From assembly GCA_964035015.1 (NCBI GenBank), contig OZ036002.1:12237199-12301198 (forward strand): a stretch of DNA of 64,000 bases, in the 5' to 3' direction. The notes below the pieces were generated by a model. The model had not been told where the DNA came from. It saw only the letters and a list, made by a program, of their open reading frames with translations, and ran no database searches. This document shows positions 11,096 through 24,900 of the stretch, piece after piece (positions within the stretch are counted from its first letter, which is position 1; every line of letters starts with the position of its first letter). Position numbers and translations under genes: made by a program. Source of the stretch: Corallium rubrum (Eukaryota > Cnidaria > Anthozoa > Scleralcyonacea > Coralliidae).

Positions 11096-12500
11096 TTAAA
11101 GTGTCTGTGAAGTAAAAAACTCGTTGACATGCACTTTTTTGTTTTAATGAACAGAGGAGCATGACAGGAGCGATTACTGAAAAGTTCATGAACTCTCACT
11201 GTTTGCTGCGTGTAACTAGTTCGTTTTTGGAGAAATTTGGGCTTCTCGGTAAGAATACTTAGACGTAAGCAGATGGATTATTCATGCTAGAATCCATTGT
11301 TCGTAGGGCCTGCAGGTTTACATGAAGCGAATTGAGTGTTCAAGTCAAATCTCGCATGTTGTTTCTCCTTGTTGTGTTTACATGAAGAAGATTGAAAGTT
11401 TTCGAACTGATGGAAACGGATGGCCGAAGTTAATCCACGCAGTGGAGTGGATTGACTTGAGATTCAAGCAAGGATCGACTTGAATGTCTCCAATCTGATT
11501 CATCTAAACACGGTTTGACGACTTCATACGCATGGGTGAAGTTGGTGCGTGTCGTGCTAAATGGCAGACAATGAGGGAAGCACAGAAAATGGTTCCCGCC
11601 AAAACCGAGAACACTGTTCCAAGCAGATCGGATTCTCCATGTAAACATGTGTCTGGATTGACTTCACTCGCATTTTACGATCCGATTGGACTGTCAATCC
11701 GCTTCATGTAAACGCCCTTTGCTAAGCCCTAACGCTAAAACCCTTAGCAAAGTGAAAAGGTGGTAAACTGCAGAAAATAGTTTTGATAGTTAATAAGTTA
11801 TTTTGCCGTTTTTGATTTATTTTAATAGTTTCTGAGATATAAGCCTTTAAGCATGCCAATTTCGGCTTTTCGCCAAAAATTTCCGTCGTTCATTTTAACA
11901 CTCTGGGGGCCTGGGACTCAGGAACGAGTCAATCCAAAACAACTACGTTTCGGCTTATGGATTTACAAAAACACATCTATTGACTGAAAAATCGAAATGT
12001 CGAGCTCACAAAAGCTCACAGCCGTTTTACAATAAGCACGAGAGTTCCAACTAAGAAAACAGTCGGCTTAGGTTCCTGAGTCCCGGGCCCCCAAGGTGTC
12101 AAAATGAACGACGGAAATTTTTGAGAATTGGCATGTTCAGAAGCCAAAATGTCATGAACTATTTGACTAAATAAAAAACAGCAAAATAGCTTATTAACTG
12201 ATTTTTTCTGCTCTATTTAAATACGTTAAAACCCCACAAGTGATATAAGCACTTTAACGAAGTACTGACGCTTCGAGCGGAGCCCTTCAGCACAGTAAAC
12301 GAAACGAAACGAAACGTCAGAAGATTTTGCTCTCAAAACTATTCTCGTCAGTTCACCACCTTTCACTTTATACTTATGCATATGTTACCGAGAGCCCAAA
12401 TTTCTCCAGAGTCCAGAAATGTAGTATAGCCATGGCAAACTTTGAGAATTCATAGCTTGAAGACTATACGCCGGATTCTCTTGCAGTGATGGATTTACAG
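11096..12500. mobile_element. Nest of MITEs: broken ttaaagtgtctgtgaa element with two insertions
   Basis: The left end ttaaagtgtctgtgaag at 11099 and the piece gagcccaaatttctccaga near 12394 match the intact element at 19094-19544. Between them lie an element ending gtttacatgaagcg / cgcttcatgtaaac (about 11306-11714) and a left-truncated MITE family A copy (11785-12257). Confidence 0.65.
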
Positions 12501-12654
12501 GGGGGTGCGGGGGTGCCAATTGCCTTGTCAAATCCAAGTACGTTAAAGGACGCATTCATTCAATGTCCGTGTAAACTTCATGCTATCATATGATTCATAG
12601 ATATAAGATTCATATATTAGCTATCATATGATTCTTAGGTATTAATAGGTATAA

Positions 12655-12800
12655 AAACAATTTCTGGCGGGCTTCGCCCCCCCTACCCACCAGCCCCACC
12701 ACCAGCTCGGCCCCTGGACCCTAGCTCTCGGCGGCGCTCCACCCTGCCTCGGTCACACCCCACGTCGCAGGCCTGATCTCACTTCGCTCGCTCAGCACCC
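12655..12800. other. C-rich patch near the 3' end of the PH gene
   Basis: Abrupt C-rich sequence (cttcgccccccctaccc, then cagccccaccacc) stands in otherwise AT-rich DNA, about 150-300 bp downstream of the stop codon of the minus-strand PH gene. On the transcribed strand this would be G-rich. No gene or known repeat is recognised. Confidence 0.5.
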
Positions 12801-12951
12801 TCCCCCACTCCCTACCAGGTCAAGCTGGATCCATCATGTTCTCTTGAAAACAAAATGTGCCAACGACGAGTTTTCGTTTCACACAGACACGAAGATTTAC
12901 ATTTCTAAATATATCGGTATATTTTTGCACCACTCTACTCTAAACTAAGCC

Positions 12952-15900
12952 TCAGTCGCAGCCCCCAAAGTCACAGCCACCGAAGTCCGAATCACAGCCA
13001 TCAAAACCGCCTCCAAAGCCACCGACGGCGCGTCCCATTCCAAAGCCAAGAAGGCCGCCAGCCAGAGCTCCACCGGCAGCGCCAGTCATGAGACCTCGTT
13101 TCGATGAACTACTTCTTCCAGATTGATAAACCTATATATGACATGTATAAAATTACGACAAGCGTGAGATTTTTAATGAACTTCGAGGTAGCTCTCGTAT
13201 GTCGCTGATCGTCGCAGATCATCGCAGATCATCGCAGATCGGTTCGCGAAAGATAGTTTTCATTTGTCGGCGATGATGCCTTCACATTTCCTGTCACCCC
13301 GCGAAACTTCAAAATGCCTGCGTTGAACACACAATTGGTAATTTCTTATTGGACTGAGTTGGAGTAAATCATTGGTGATGATCGCCATGTACGTTCTCAT
13401 ATATCGGAGAAAGTTGTATGTGTATTGTTGCTATTGTCAAACCAAATTAATTCGAAGAAAGTGTGTAGGTGTTTCTCCTACAACACCAAACATTTGGATT
13501 TTCAACAAAACATTACAAGCGGAAAGTACCATACTACATGTATATAGTTTATAATGTACGTAGGAAAACGTCGAGGTGTGAAGCGAAAACTAAGTCTGCC
13601 TTATTTGAAAGAACAATTAAAATGACAAAGTAAAATCTTTTGCAGTTTCTCGTTTTCTTACTTCGTTGTTGAGGTATTTATGGTTATTTGGGAGCACGGG
13701 TGGCGTGTGCTGTTAGCGCGCCGCCTCTCAAAAAGTTAAGTCCCATGGGTGACTGCTTGGGAATGACCCCGTTGTTGGGTTTGGACTCATGTGAGTAGAG
13801 TTGTAGTTGATCTCTCCTGTGCTTCGAGGGTTTTTCGCCGGGTTTTCCAGTTTTCCTCCCTCCATAAAATCAACACCTAACATCTTAGCTGTGATCCGTG
13901 GTCTGAACTGTGTCGTTGGCGGCTGCTTCGAGCGCCTTTGATATGCCTCGACACGGCCACGTTGATCTGCGTCCTTCGCAATTCAGCCACTGGCTGCAAG
14001 TAAGGATGATTAGCCACCCAGTCCTTTATCCTTTTATCCTTTATCGAAAACGTCGAGGTGTGAAGCGAAAACGTTTTTGAAGTCTGCCTTTTTAAAATGA
14101 CAAAGTAAAATCTTTTGCAGTTTCTCGTTTTCTTACTTCGTTGTTGAGGTATTTAAGGTTATTTGATATGTAAGTTTAACATCTTGACGTCCATGTACAT
14201 AATTAATGACTTATCGGTGAAAGTTGTACGAGTATTGTTGCTATTATCAAACCAAATTAATTCGAAGAAAGCGTGCATGTAAGTGTTTCTCCTACAACAC
14301 CATGCAAACATTTGGATTTTCAACAACAAAACATTACAAGCGGAAAGTACCATACTACATGTATATAGTTTATAATGTACGTAGGAAAACGTCGAGGTGT
14401 GAAGCGAAAACTAAGTCTGCCTTATTTGAAAGAACAATTAAAATGACAAAGTAAAATCTTTTGCAGTTTCTCGTTTTCTTACTTCGTTGTTGAGGTATTT
14501 ATGGTTATTTGGGAGCACGGGTGGCGTGTGCTGTTAGCGCGCCGCCTCTCAAAAAGTTAAGTCCCATGGGTGACTGCTTGGGAATGACCCCGTTGTTGGG
14601 TTTGGACTCATGTGAGTAGAGTTGTAGTTGATCTCTCCTGTGCTTCGAGGGTTTTTCGCCGGGTTTTCCAGTTTTCCTCCCTCCATAAAATCAACACCTA
14701 ACATCTTAGCTGTGATCCGTGGTCTGAACTGTGTCGTTGGCGGCTGCTTCGCGAGCGCCTTTGATATGCCTCGACACGGCCACGTTGATCTGCGTCCTTC
14801 GCAATTCAGCCACTGGCTGCAAGTAAGGATGATTAGCCACCCAGTCCTTTATCCTTTTATCCTTTATCGAAAACGTCGAGGTGTGAAGCGAAAACGTTTT
14901 TGAAGTCTGCCTTTTTAAAATGACAAAGTAAAATCTTTTGCAGTTTCTCGTTTTCTTACTTCGTTGTTGAGGTATTTAAGGTTATTTGATATGTAAGTTT
15001 AACATCTTGACGTCCATGTACATAATTAATGACTTATCGGTGAAAGTTGTACGAGTATTGTTGCTATTATCAAACCAAATTAATTCGAAGAAAGCGTGCA
15101 TGTAAGTGTTTCTCCTACAACACCATGCAAACATTTGGATTTTCAACAACAAAACATTACAAGCGGAAAGTACCATACTACATGTATATAGTTTATAATG
15201 TACGTAGGAAAACGTCGAGGTGTGAAGCGAAAACTAAGTCTGCCTTATTTGAAAGAACAATTAAAATGACAAAGTAAAATCTTTTGCAGTTTCTCGTTTT
15301 CTTACTTCGTTGTTGAGGTATTTATGGTTATTTGGGAGCACGGGTGGCGTGTGCTGTTAGCGCGCCGCCTCTCAAAAAGTTAAGTCCCATGGGTGACTGC
15401 TTGGGAATGACCCCGTTGTTGGGTTTGGACTCATGTGAGTAGAGTTGTAGTTGATCTCTCCTGTGCTTCGAGGGTTTTTCGCCGGGTTTTCCAGTTTTCC
15501 TCCCTCCATAAAATCAACACCTAACATCTTAGCTGTGATCCGTGGTCTGAACTGTGTCGTTGGCGGCTGCTTCGCGAGCGCCTTTGATATGCCTCGACAC
15601 GGCCACGTTGATCTGCGTCCTTCGCAATTCAGCCACTGGCTGCAAGTAAGGATGATTAGCCACCCAGTCCTTTATCCTTTTATCCTTTATCGAAAACGTC
15701 GAGGTGTGAAGCGAAAACGTTTTTGAAGTCTGCCTTTTTAAAATGACAAAGTAAAATCTTTTGCAGTTTCTCGTTTTCTTACTTCGTTGTTGAGGTATTT
15801 AAGGTTATTTGATATGTAAGTTTAACATCTTGACGTCCATGTACATAATTAATGACTTATCGGTGAAAGTTGTACGAGTATTGTTGCTATTATCAAACCA

Positions 15901-18900
15901 AATTAATTCGAAGAAAGCGTGCATGTAAGTGTTTCTCCTACAACACCATGCAAACATTTGGATTTTCAACAAAACATTACAAGCGGAAAGTACCATATAG
16001 TCCATACTACATGTATATAGTTTTTATAATGTACGTCAGGAAAACGTCTGTGTGAAGCAAGTCTGCCTTATTTGAAAGAACACTTAAAATGACAAAGTAA
16101 CATCTTTTGCAATTTTTTTGTTTCCTTGCTTCGTTTGAGTTATTTTAGTTTGTTTAACATGCGAATTAAATATCTCGACGCAGGGGCGTAGCCAGGATTT
16201 TGAAAGGGGGGGAGCCGAAATCAGAATAAAATTTTAAGGGGTCTGGGGGCATGCTCCCCAGGGAAATGTTGAAATCGAGAGTCGCTGAAATGCCATTTCC
16301 TGGCTTTTGGAGGAAGATTTTACAGACCCTAAAGGTTAAATAACGTCATATAAAATACTCAAAACATGCAAATGTCACATAGATACTCAAAATGCATACA
16401 CTCAGTAGATTGAATACACTGTTTACAGTTTATTTCCGGACATAATTCATATTGCATCAGTTTTGTAGTTACATATCTGTTGTTTTATATCTAAAGGGGG
16501 GAGCCGCGGCTCCCACAGCTCCCCCCTGGCTACGCCACTGTCTCGATGTCACAGACATGTGTCCAATGAGTTATCGGAGAAGGTTTATATCTTTGTTATC
16601 AAATATAATCACTTGAAAATCCTACATGTTTGGTATTGTCGAATCAATTGGGTTTGATAATAGCAAAGATATAAACCATCTCCGATGACTCATTGTGCAC
16701 ATGTCTGTGACGTCGAGATGTTTAATTTGTCAAAATTGAAAAACTAAAAGATCTCAACAACGAAGTAAGGAAACGAAAAACTGCAAAAGCTGTTACTTTA
16801 TCATTTTACAGCAGTTTCAGGTGAATCGCGCCCACCGGATCTTAAAAGTTCTTGGCGCCGATAGTTGTTTTTGACATAAAGGAGTGATCAGCAAATCACG
16901 AAAATTAACAAAACCACCGACACCACCGATGTCCGAAAGAAGATAAAGGCCGTTTTAAACCAATATTAGTGAGATCTGAATAGGAATAGGCTCTTTATTC
17001 AGATAATATATACTGTACTAAATATCGTTGAAACGCGTTATTTGGTAACCACTCGTTTGTCAAAAACAACTATCGGCGCCAAGAACTTTTACATCCTGTG
17101 GGTGCGAATCACCAGAAACTGCTGTAAGTGCTCTTCCAAATAAGATAGACTTATATAGTCTAGCTGTAAATATTTAGCATGAGAATTCTAAGTGTCCTTT
17201 CACGTAATACAAACTTAATTTTCGCTTCATAGGCACTTCGATATATTCAGCCTCCGATTTTCAGCCATGTTGGACTTCAATCGACGAGCCAAATATACTC
17301 GCCAGTTATTATAGAGCTCACTGGTCTGTTTATACTCCCGCCATTTTGACTTTATTTGGTAACTTGCTGGCTATCGAATAAGTGCGCGCGCATACAAGCG
17401 ATAAAGAAACCGCCTGTGATTAGGCGACTGCGACACAATCGCAAAAACTACGGTGGGCTTTAGTGTGACTCGAGTGCGAATCGTTGACTCGAGTAACCAA
17501 CTAATAGTAACGTCAGCTAATATAGTTTATTATATATTCAAACTTTATTCTCGTTCGTGATTGGCCAAAACGCCCCCGCTAATTCTCCGTATCTGGAAGC
17601 TGACGCGTTATTTCAGCTGCTGACGTGATCAGCGTGCAATAATACCTTGTTTTGGATCGAAGTTCGGTCCAAAACAAGGTATTATTGCACGCTGTAGAAC
17701 CCAAGCCCCCAGCGCGGTCGGCAGCTTGCTAAAAATCCCGCCAAAACTAAATATTTTTGAAGAGTAAACAAAATGGCTTTTAACCGGTTTCCATCGTTAA
17801 ACGAAGAAGAAATTTCGACGTTCGGTTGCTCTCAGAGAAAGATAGTAAAAGCACGAAGAGTATAGTTTTTGAATATATAATAAAACAATTATTGGATTCG
17901 GTTTTCGGATGATATCGAGAATTATCAAGGACGAGGTTTGTGTTATCCACCGAAGCCTTCGGCTTCGGTGGATAACACAAACCTCGTCCTTGATAATTCT
18001 CGATATCATGCTCAACCTCATTCAATAATAGTTTATTAACATTCTACTATTACCTGTTGTTGTTGATACGCAGGATAAACATAGCCACCAGGTTGTGTCT
18101 GGTAGTATTGTGGTGTGTTTTGATACTGAACGTACCCTGGTCCTTGATAAGGTGCTGTTACCATAGTTTGAGTGTACGGTGCTGGTTGACCTGGATACGC
18201 TGTTCCCACGGGATACGGTGTAAGCATTCCTGATTGGCTAGCTGAATAAGGCATTCCTGGTTGGTTTGACGGATACGGCATTCCAGGTTGGCTGTTGGGG
18301 TAAGGCATTCCTGATTGGTTGTTGGGGTAGGGCATTCTTGATTGGTTGTTGGGGTAGGGCATCCCTGATTGGTTGTTGGGGTAAGGCATTCCTGATTGGC
18401 TGTTGGGGTAATAAGGCATTCCTGATTGGCTGTTGGGGTAAGGCATTCCTGCTCTTCCAGGATAAGGCATTCCAGGTTGGTTCATGCCAGGAACTATATA
18501 ATTTAATAATTCGAATGTTACTGTCTTGGCAACAGAAGTGTTCCTAAAATGTCCTTGCAATTGAGTTCCTCAGCCTGGCCAATTTATTTGATCAAATTTG
18601 TTGGAAACTTCCTGTTTTTTGAACAACCAATAGGAAATAGGATTATTATTCAAACACCAATCAAATTCAACTAAACAAGAAGTTGGTCAGCAAACTTCAT
18701 TAAGGGCATGTTTATATGGAAGCGAGTTACTCAGTCAGCCGAGTTACCCGGTTTGCCTGGATAAACTTTACGTTCTTTTTATATGAAAGCGACTTACCTG
18801 GCGGGTTGTAATATTTGAGATGATTCTCATCAGCGAAAGTGACATGAAGTAACGAATATAGAAAATTCATCCCACTATGCCAGTTACCTGGGGAAAAGTG

Positions 18901-21900
18901 TTTACAGTCATGTATATGGGGAAATGTTTATCCCACTTTGCCGAGATCTCGGCTGCCAGACTGCCAGTGCCGAGTTCTCGCCAGGGCGGGAACTCGCCAT
19001 GTTGTCGAGTAACTCGGCTAGCCGTCAGGTTGAGGAACTAAATTGCAACAATATTTTAGGAACATTCTATTGCCACGAGAGTAATGGTAAGTTTTAAAGT
19101 GTCTGTGAAATGAAAAATTCGTTGGCATTTTTGTTGTTTTATTGTACAGAGAAGCATGGCAGGAGCACTCACTGAAAATTTCAAGAGAATCTGATGCGTA
19201 GTTTTCGCGCTATCAACTCTCAAAATTTGCCATGACTAGTTCGTTCTTGGAGAAAAATTGGGCTTTCCGAAACAATGTTTATGACGTATGCAGATGGACA
19301 ACTATGCATAAGAACAATAGATTTCACTATTAATGATCCATCTGCGTACGTCATAAGGCATCGTTACCAAGAAGCCCAAATTTCCCCAAAATAAACTATC
19401 CACGGCAAATTTTGAGAGTTGATAGCGCGAAAATTACGCATCAGATTCTCTTGAAATTTCAGTCAGTGAGTGCTCCTGTCATGCTCCTCTGTACAATAAA
19501 ACAACAAAAATGCCAACGAATTTTTCACTTCATAGACACTTTAACACAACGAAGACGCACAACACGCTCTCATATAGGCTGACGTTCGATCACGTTAGGC
19601 GATTCCAATGCTTTTCCACTACCGTTTATTAGTTCTAGAATACTGGTAAGTGGTAAAGTACTCTCATTTGACATACCTGGTACACCATAACTTCCCGTGG
19701 GCTTAAAAAACAAAAGAAGTAGATACATTTCACAACAGTTTACAAAAGACAGACTATATGAAACGAAAATTAAGTTTTTCTTATTTGAAAGAACACATAA
19801 AATGACAAAGTAACATCTCTTGTAGTTTTTTGCTTCGTTGTTGAAGTATTTCAGTTTGTTTAATTGATATGGAACACAAACAGAAGGTTATATATCTATT
19901 CACACTGCATAAATTAGAGCATCGCATATAAAGGTCAACAAACTATGAATAAATTGTCAGTGTGGTCAAGTACAGCGGTGTAGGCTACATAGTGTGCGAT
20001 GCAGCCCAGTATTATATTGGAAGGTTTATCGTTATTACTGATAGTGATGCCGATTTATCATGAAAAGGACTTCCCATGCACCCACCCAATTCGGAGCATT
20101 TGCACTGCAACTCTTGTCGTATCGCCGAATTTTCTCCCCATACCTTAATAGCGATGCGATATTGTTGAAATAGGATACTTTTCTATTAATCATTTGAAAA
20201 TCTAAATGTTTGGTATAGTAGGAGTTCACTGTTTCGTTTCCTTGCTTCATTGTTGAGATATTTCAAGTTGTTTGATATGCAAATTAAACATGTTGACGTC
20301 ACATCATATGTGCATATTGAGTTATTGGAGAAAGTTATATATTTTTGCTATTATCAAACATAATCACTTGAAAATCCTACATGTTTGATGTTGTATGAAA
20401 AATACGCACACGCTTCCTTCGAATTGTTTGATAATAGCAAAGATATATACTGTATAACTTTCTCCAATGAGTCATACACATGTGACGTGTTTAATTTGCT
20501 AATCAAACAACTTCAAATATCTCAACGACGAAGCAAGGAAACGAAAAACTGCAAAAGATGTCACTTTATCATTTTAAGTGTTCTTTCAAATAAGACAATC
20601 AAACGGTTAAAAGCCGTGTTATATAACTCTACGGAAAACATGGAAGGATTACGCAGTCCAATACGCCATCATTCTAATTAAAACTGTGTAGAAACACCAT
20701 TATATGCCATCCATGGACAGTAAGGAAAAATGTTTTATTTTGACTATTTCTTTCATTATTTATTTATTTCAACGTTTATATTATTTTTGGCGGGTTATTT
20801 TACAAGGGAAATACAATACATTCTTGCTAACATTTTTCAAGCTGGCTCGAATTTAACTCAATTAATAATATACATGAAAAAATTTCTCAATTCTGATTGG
20901 CTGAGAGGAGTGCAGTTTTAGTGTAATTCAGTACAGAAAAATGAAATAGTGCAAATTTTGTAATTTTTTATATTTGCACCAAAATCATTTTTTACTAGGA
21001 AAAAAGCTCTTCCTGTTAATTTTTTTTCTTCATGTATGTTATTGAACAAAGCATTTTGATTAGAAAGACTCTCCTTAATAAATTTTTTCATGTATATTAT
21101 TAATAAGTAATAGCATGATTTCTCGTGCAATTTGAAAAAAACACGCACTCGTGAGTTTTTCAAAGACCTCAAAATAGCACTCGTCCTTCGGACTCGTGCA
21201 ATTTCGACAGTCTTTGAAAAACTCACTCGTGCATGTTTTTTCCAAATTGCACTTGAAACCATGCTATATACCTATACATCTCAAACTCATTAATAATTCA
21301 TGAGATAATCAGTCAATTACAATAGTCCATTCAATCACCTGATTGACGTTGGATACGCCAGGAAAGCCCAAGATATTAGATGAAAACCGGTGTTCATCTA
21401 ATTCTTAAGATCTTAATTATCTATGCAAAATAAACAAGTTGCTGTATGAATAAATTTTACACACACTCAAGAATAAAATCTCTTGAGGGTTTATTTTAAT
21501 TGTATTTTGTAATTGAAATCGCTCGATTGAGATGCCATATCAACAACTCGTTTATCGTGTTTCATCAGGGGAATCCAAACACTCGAAAACAATAAAACCA
21601 CTCGGCCTTCGGCCTCGTGCTTTCATCATGTTTTCTCGTGTTTGGATCCCCTGATGAAACACTCAAACTCGTTGATATATTACATATAGGTATTTTTCCA
21701 GTGAGGCAAGGCATTACAATATTTGCGAAAGTTAATACTGCAACTAGTCAATCATAAGATTTGCATTGTGTAATACTTACCCCAGCACTCTGACGTATTT
21801 CTTTTAATTTCTGTACCCAATCCCTACATGTGAAAAAAGATTAGTGTGTCAATGTTATGGAGTCCTCAGTCTGGCTACCGAACTCCACAGACACTGAAAG

Positions 21901-24900
21901 GCTATGATTATAACTCCAATCAACGATTAGACCGGGAAATTATGCGTTATAATAAATTATATTTCATTATCGTTTATATAAGCCCTGTTTACACGGCCAA
22001 AATTTAAGCACGCTTAAGTTAAGCGTGCTTAAATGCGTTTACACGGTCATTTAATAATCCCTTACTAAAACACGTACACCATTATTCAACATGGCGGACG
22101 AGCTATATTTTTGGTTTTGGAAGCTTCGTATGGGTAGCGTGCGTCAAAGTCTAAGAACAACGGAAGACATCGGTACACGAGAAAGAGTAATAGCTAAAAG
22201 AAAGAAAGAAACAAAGGAACAAAGAATAGCGAGATGGAAGCTTCTACAGCAGGGCAAAAAAATGCATTTTATCGTATTAATAACACCACCGTATTAATAG
22301 CAAGCGTTTTTCAATCCCGTTGCGTTTACACGGCCAAGTTAAGCGCGATTAACAACTGATCGTGCTCAGTTTAACTAATCGCGATTAATTTACGCCGATC
22401 TGTTTACACGGACATTTGGCTCAGATCCCGCTTAAATTTTGGCCGTGTAAACAGGGCTTTACTGTAGATACAGGGTTGGCTAGATGGTATAAATCACCAG
22501 TGTTTCACCGCACGGTAATGAGCGGACTTATATAATTCAAAAAGCGAACCCAATTGATTTATACAGCGTTCTATGACCGAACCAATTGGGCAAATAATAA
22601 CATATAAGTCAGGTGGGCGAGTCAAGTCGGCCATCTTGGTTTTTGGCCAGCCATTCAAAATATGAATGTTCTGATTGGTTAATGGTTTTCCCGCCAAAGC
22701 ATTACTTCGATAAATTCCCTTTGTCGTCTTTGAAGCTGTAGGGCTTTGTTTTGCTTATTTGTTATCTGTAAAACTCTCCACTAAAGAAAATTCTTGACGG
22801 CTAGACTGCCATAAGAAGAATTAATATCCCAAACAAGAACTTTTTAGGTTTTATGGATAATTCTGACAAGACTGAAGGTAAGAGATACCGTTACGTTTAT
22901 ATGTTTAGAGAAGTTCTTCTGTGAGGGAAGCAGTTAAACCTTTATTAACGTTCACTCAGTCCGATATGGCCTATATCGGATGACAAGAACAAAGGAATAA
23001 ATGAGCTAGAATGAAGCAAAAACAATGGGAGAACAAAAGAAGTACATTTTTAAGCGTTAAAAGGTTGAACAAATTGTATATATTTTCCGTATGTTTTTGT
23101 TGTAAAGTGTAAAGGTGTCGTAAGTTTAATAAACTCAGAGAAAAACTCAGCTCCAGATGGGATATACAAAAAAACTTTACCAACTCAAGCTGAAAACACT
23201 AATAACGTACAAATTGTATATTAATATAAATTTTTATTATTTATTAAAGACAGCCCATTGTAAAATGTATGCCATTGTTGTTTAATGTTTTATTGATTAA
23301 ATTTGGTCTTTCGAGTTTGATTGTAATTGTTACTGTAATTGGCCACACTTACTGTACCTTGCATCTTGGTCTGTGTCAGCTACCAAGAAAACAGTTTTCT
23401 GGCTGGTTTGAATGGCGAACAAGCAGTCAACTTGACCAGAGACTTTCTTCTGCACATCTTGTTCAACTTCATAGGCATAATCTATTCTATGACAACCATG
23501 TTTCACACTCAGCCTTCCATCACTTTGTTGTATGCCTGCCCTCTCATAATACACCAATTCACCATCTTGGTAGAGAACAAAGTATCGCCTTTTCCAATCT
23601 CGTTTAAGTAGTCCAGCTGTAGGATTTTTGCATAACAATTATTTTAGTACAATATTACAGTTTTACACAATGAAATTTTACAACATTTGTATTTTAAAAT
23701 AATTACATGTATTCTAAAATTGAAATACAAATTTATATAAATTTTTAGCTTTAGGATCTATAGCAGCCAAAATTGCAAACAATGAATTTTTGCTATAATT
23801 AGCTTAAAATTTAAACTACCTTAATTACAACATAAAATTTTAACCACACCTAATAACTTTCTGGGTGGCTTCTGACAATAGTTAATTTCATGGTTTAACT
23901 TGCATACCACAGTAGAATACCATATGAAGCTTGTATGGACTACACGCATAAAAACGCACAACTTGTTCACGGTTGTCAACAGGCATGAACAATGTGCTGC
24001 TCGCCGTGAACAATGTTGTGCTGCTGGCCATGAACAAGTTGTCAGCAAGTTGTTCACTTATGGTTCGAACAACTTGTTCACGGATAAATCAACAGTCATG
24101 AACAAGTTGTTCAAACAGCACATTTTTATAGCCAACAACGTTGTTCGCACATGATACAACATGTTGTAACAGCATGATGAAATAACGACGATGAACAACA
24201 ATGTTACAACAATGGTGAACATGGTTGATGTATCAACACATTCTTCGGTTGTTACAACATGCGTGAACAACGGTTGTTGTTTCATCAAGCAGTAACAACT
24301 TGTTGAAACATGAACAATGTTGTTCATTTATCAATGTTGTTCACATATGTCAACAAGTTGTTACAGCATTGTTCAGGCAACAATGCTGTAACAACTTGCG
24401 AGATTTTTACGCGTGTAGCCTGTGTGCAGACATTCCCTCCCCCCCTAGCTAGTATGGACTCAATGTTGTCTACTGGTGGGAACTTTGTTTTCCAAATACA
24501 ATGTACATGTGATCTCCAGCCTTTGCCAGGCCATTCTCTCACCTTTACCTAATGTCTCACAAATGACCTGGGCCTGAAGACAAGATTGAATGCTACCAAT
24601 GGTATAAATTACAAAATGGCTATGGGCTTTCTCTTTGACAATTAAAATCACCTGACCTTACATGCAGATCAAATAAAATATTAAAATCATGGTCATTTTT
24701 GGCCATCCCAGCCATCTGTGTGTTAATAGAGCATTAATTTACAATGTTCGTACTGTATGTCATACTTGCTCTCCCCCAAGTTTCATTTCTAGCTAGCTGT
24801 TAACCACTCCTCCAATCTTATATCATGTAATTTGTTGATCATTCATCGCACATTCAGGGTTCGAATTAACATATCGCGATTCGCAAATTGCGATGCACTT

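Larger units (their letters stand above)
13400..16110. repeat. Tandem array of about 820 bp units containing a 5S-derived SINE
   Basis: Units repeat at 14223, 15046 and 15869 with an exact 823 bp step. A more diverged first unit starts near 13400 and the last unit is partial. Units 2 and 3 are almost identical over several hundred bases, so the duplication is recent. Each unit combines a MITE piece (atgacaaagtaaaatctttt ... aaccaaattaattcgaag) with a SINE. The array lies in the last intron of the PH gene. Confidence 0.92.

Noticed and set aside
14159-15726. Identical small frames (64, 76 and 91 codons) repeated at 823 bp intervals
   Set aside because: They are chance frames in the tandem array and the SINE; repetition reflects DNA duplication, not a gene family.
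22855-22881. Short + strand exon MDNSDKTE followed by gtaaga
   Set aside because: Only nine codons, no downstream partner found, and it lies inside a PH-gene intron.
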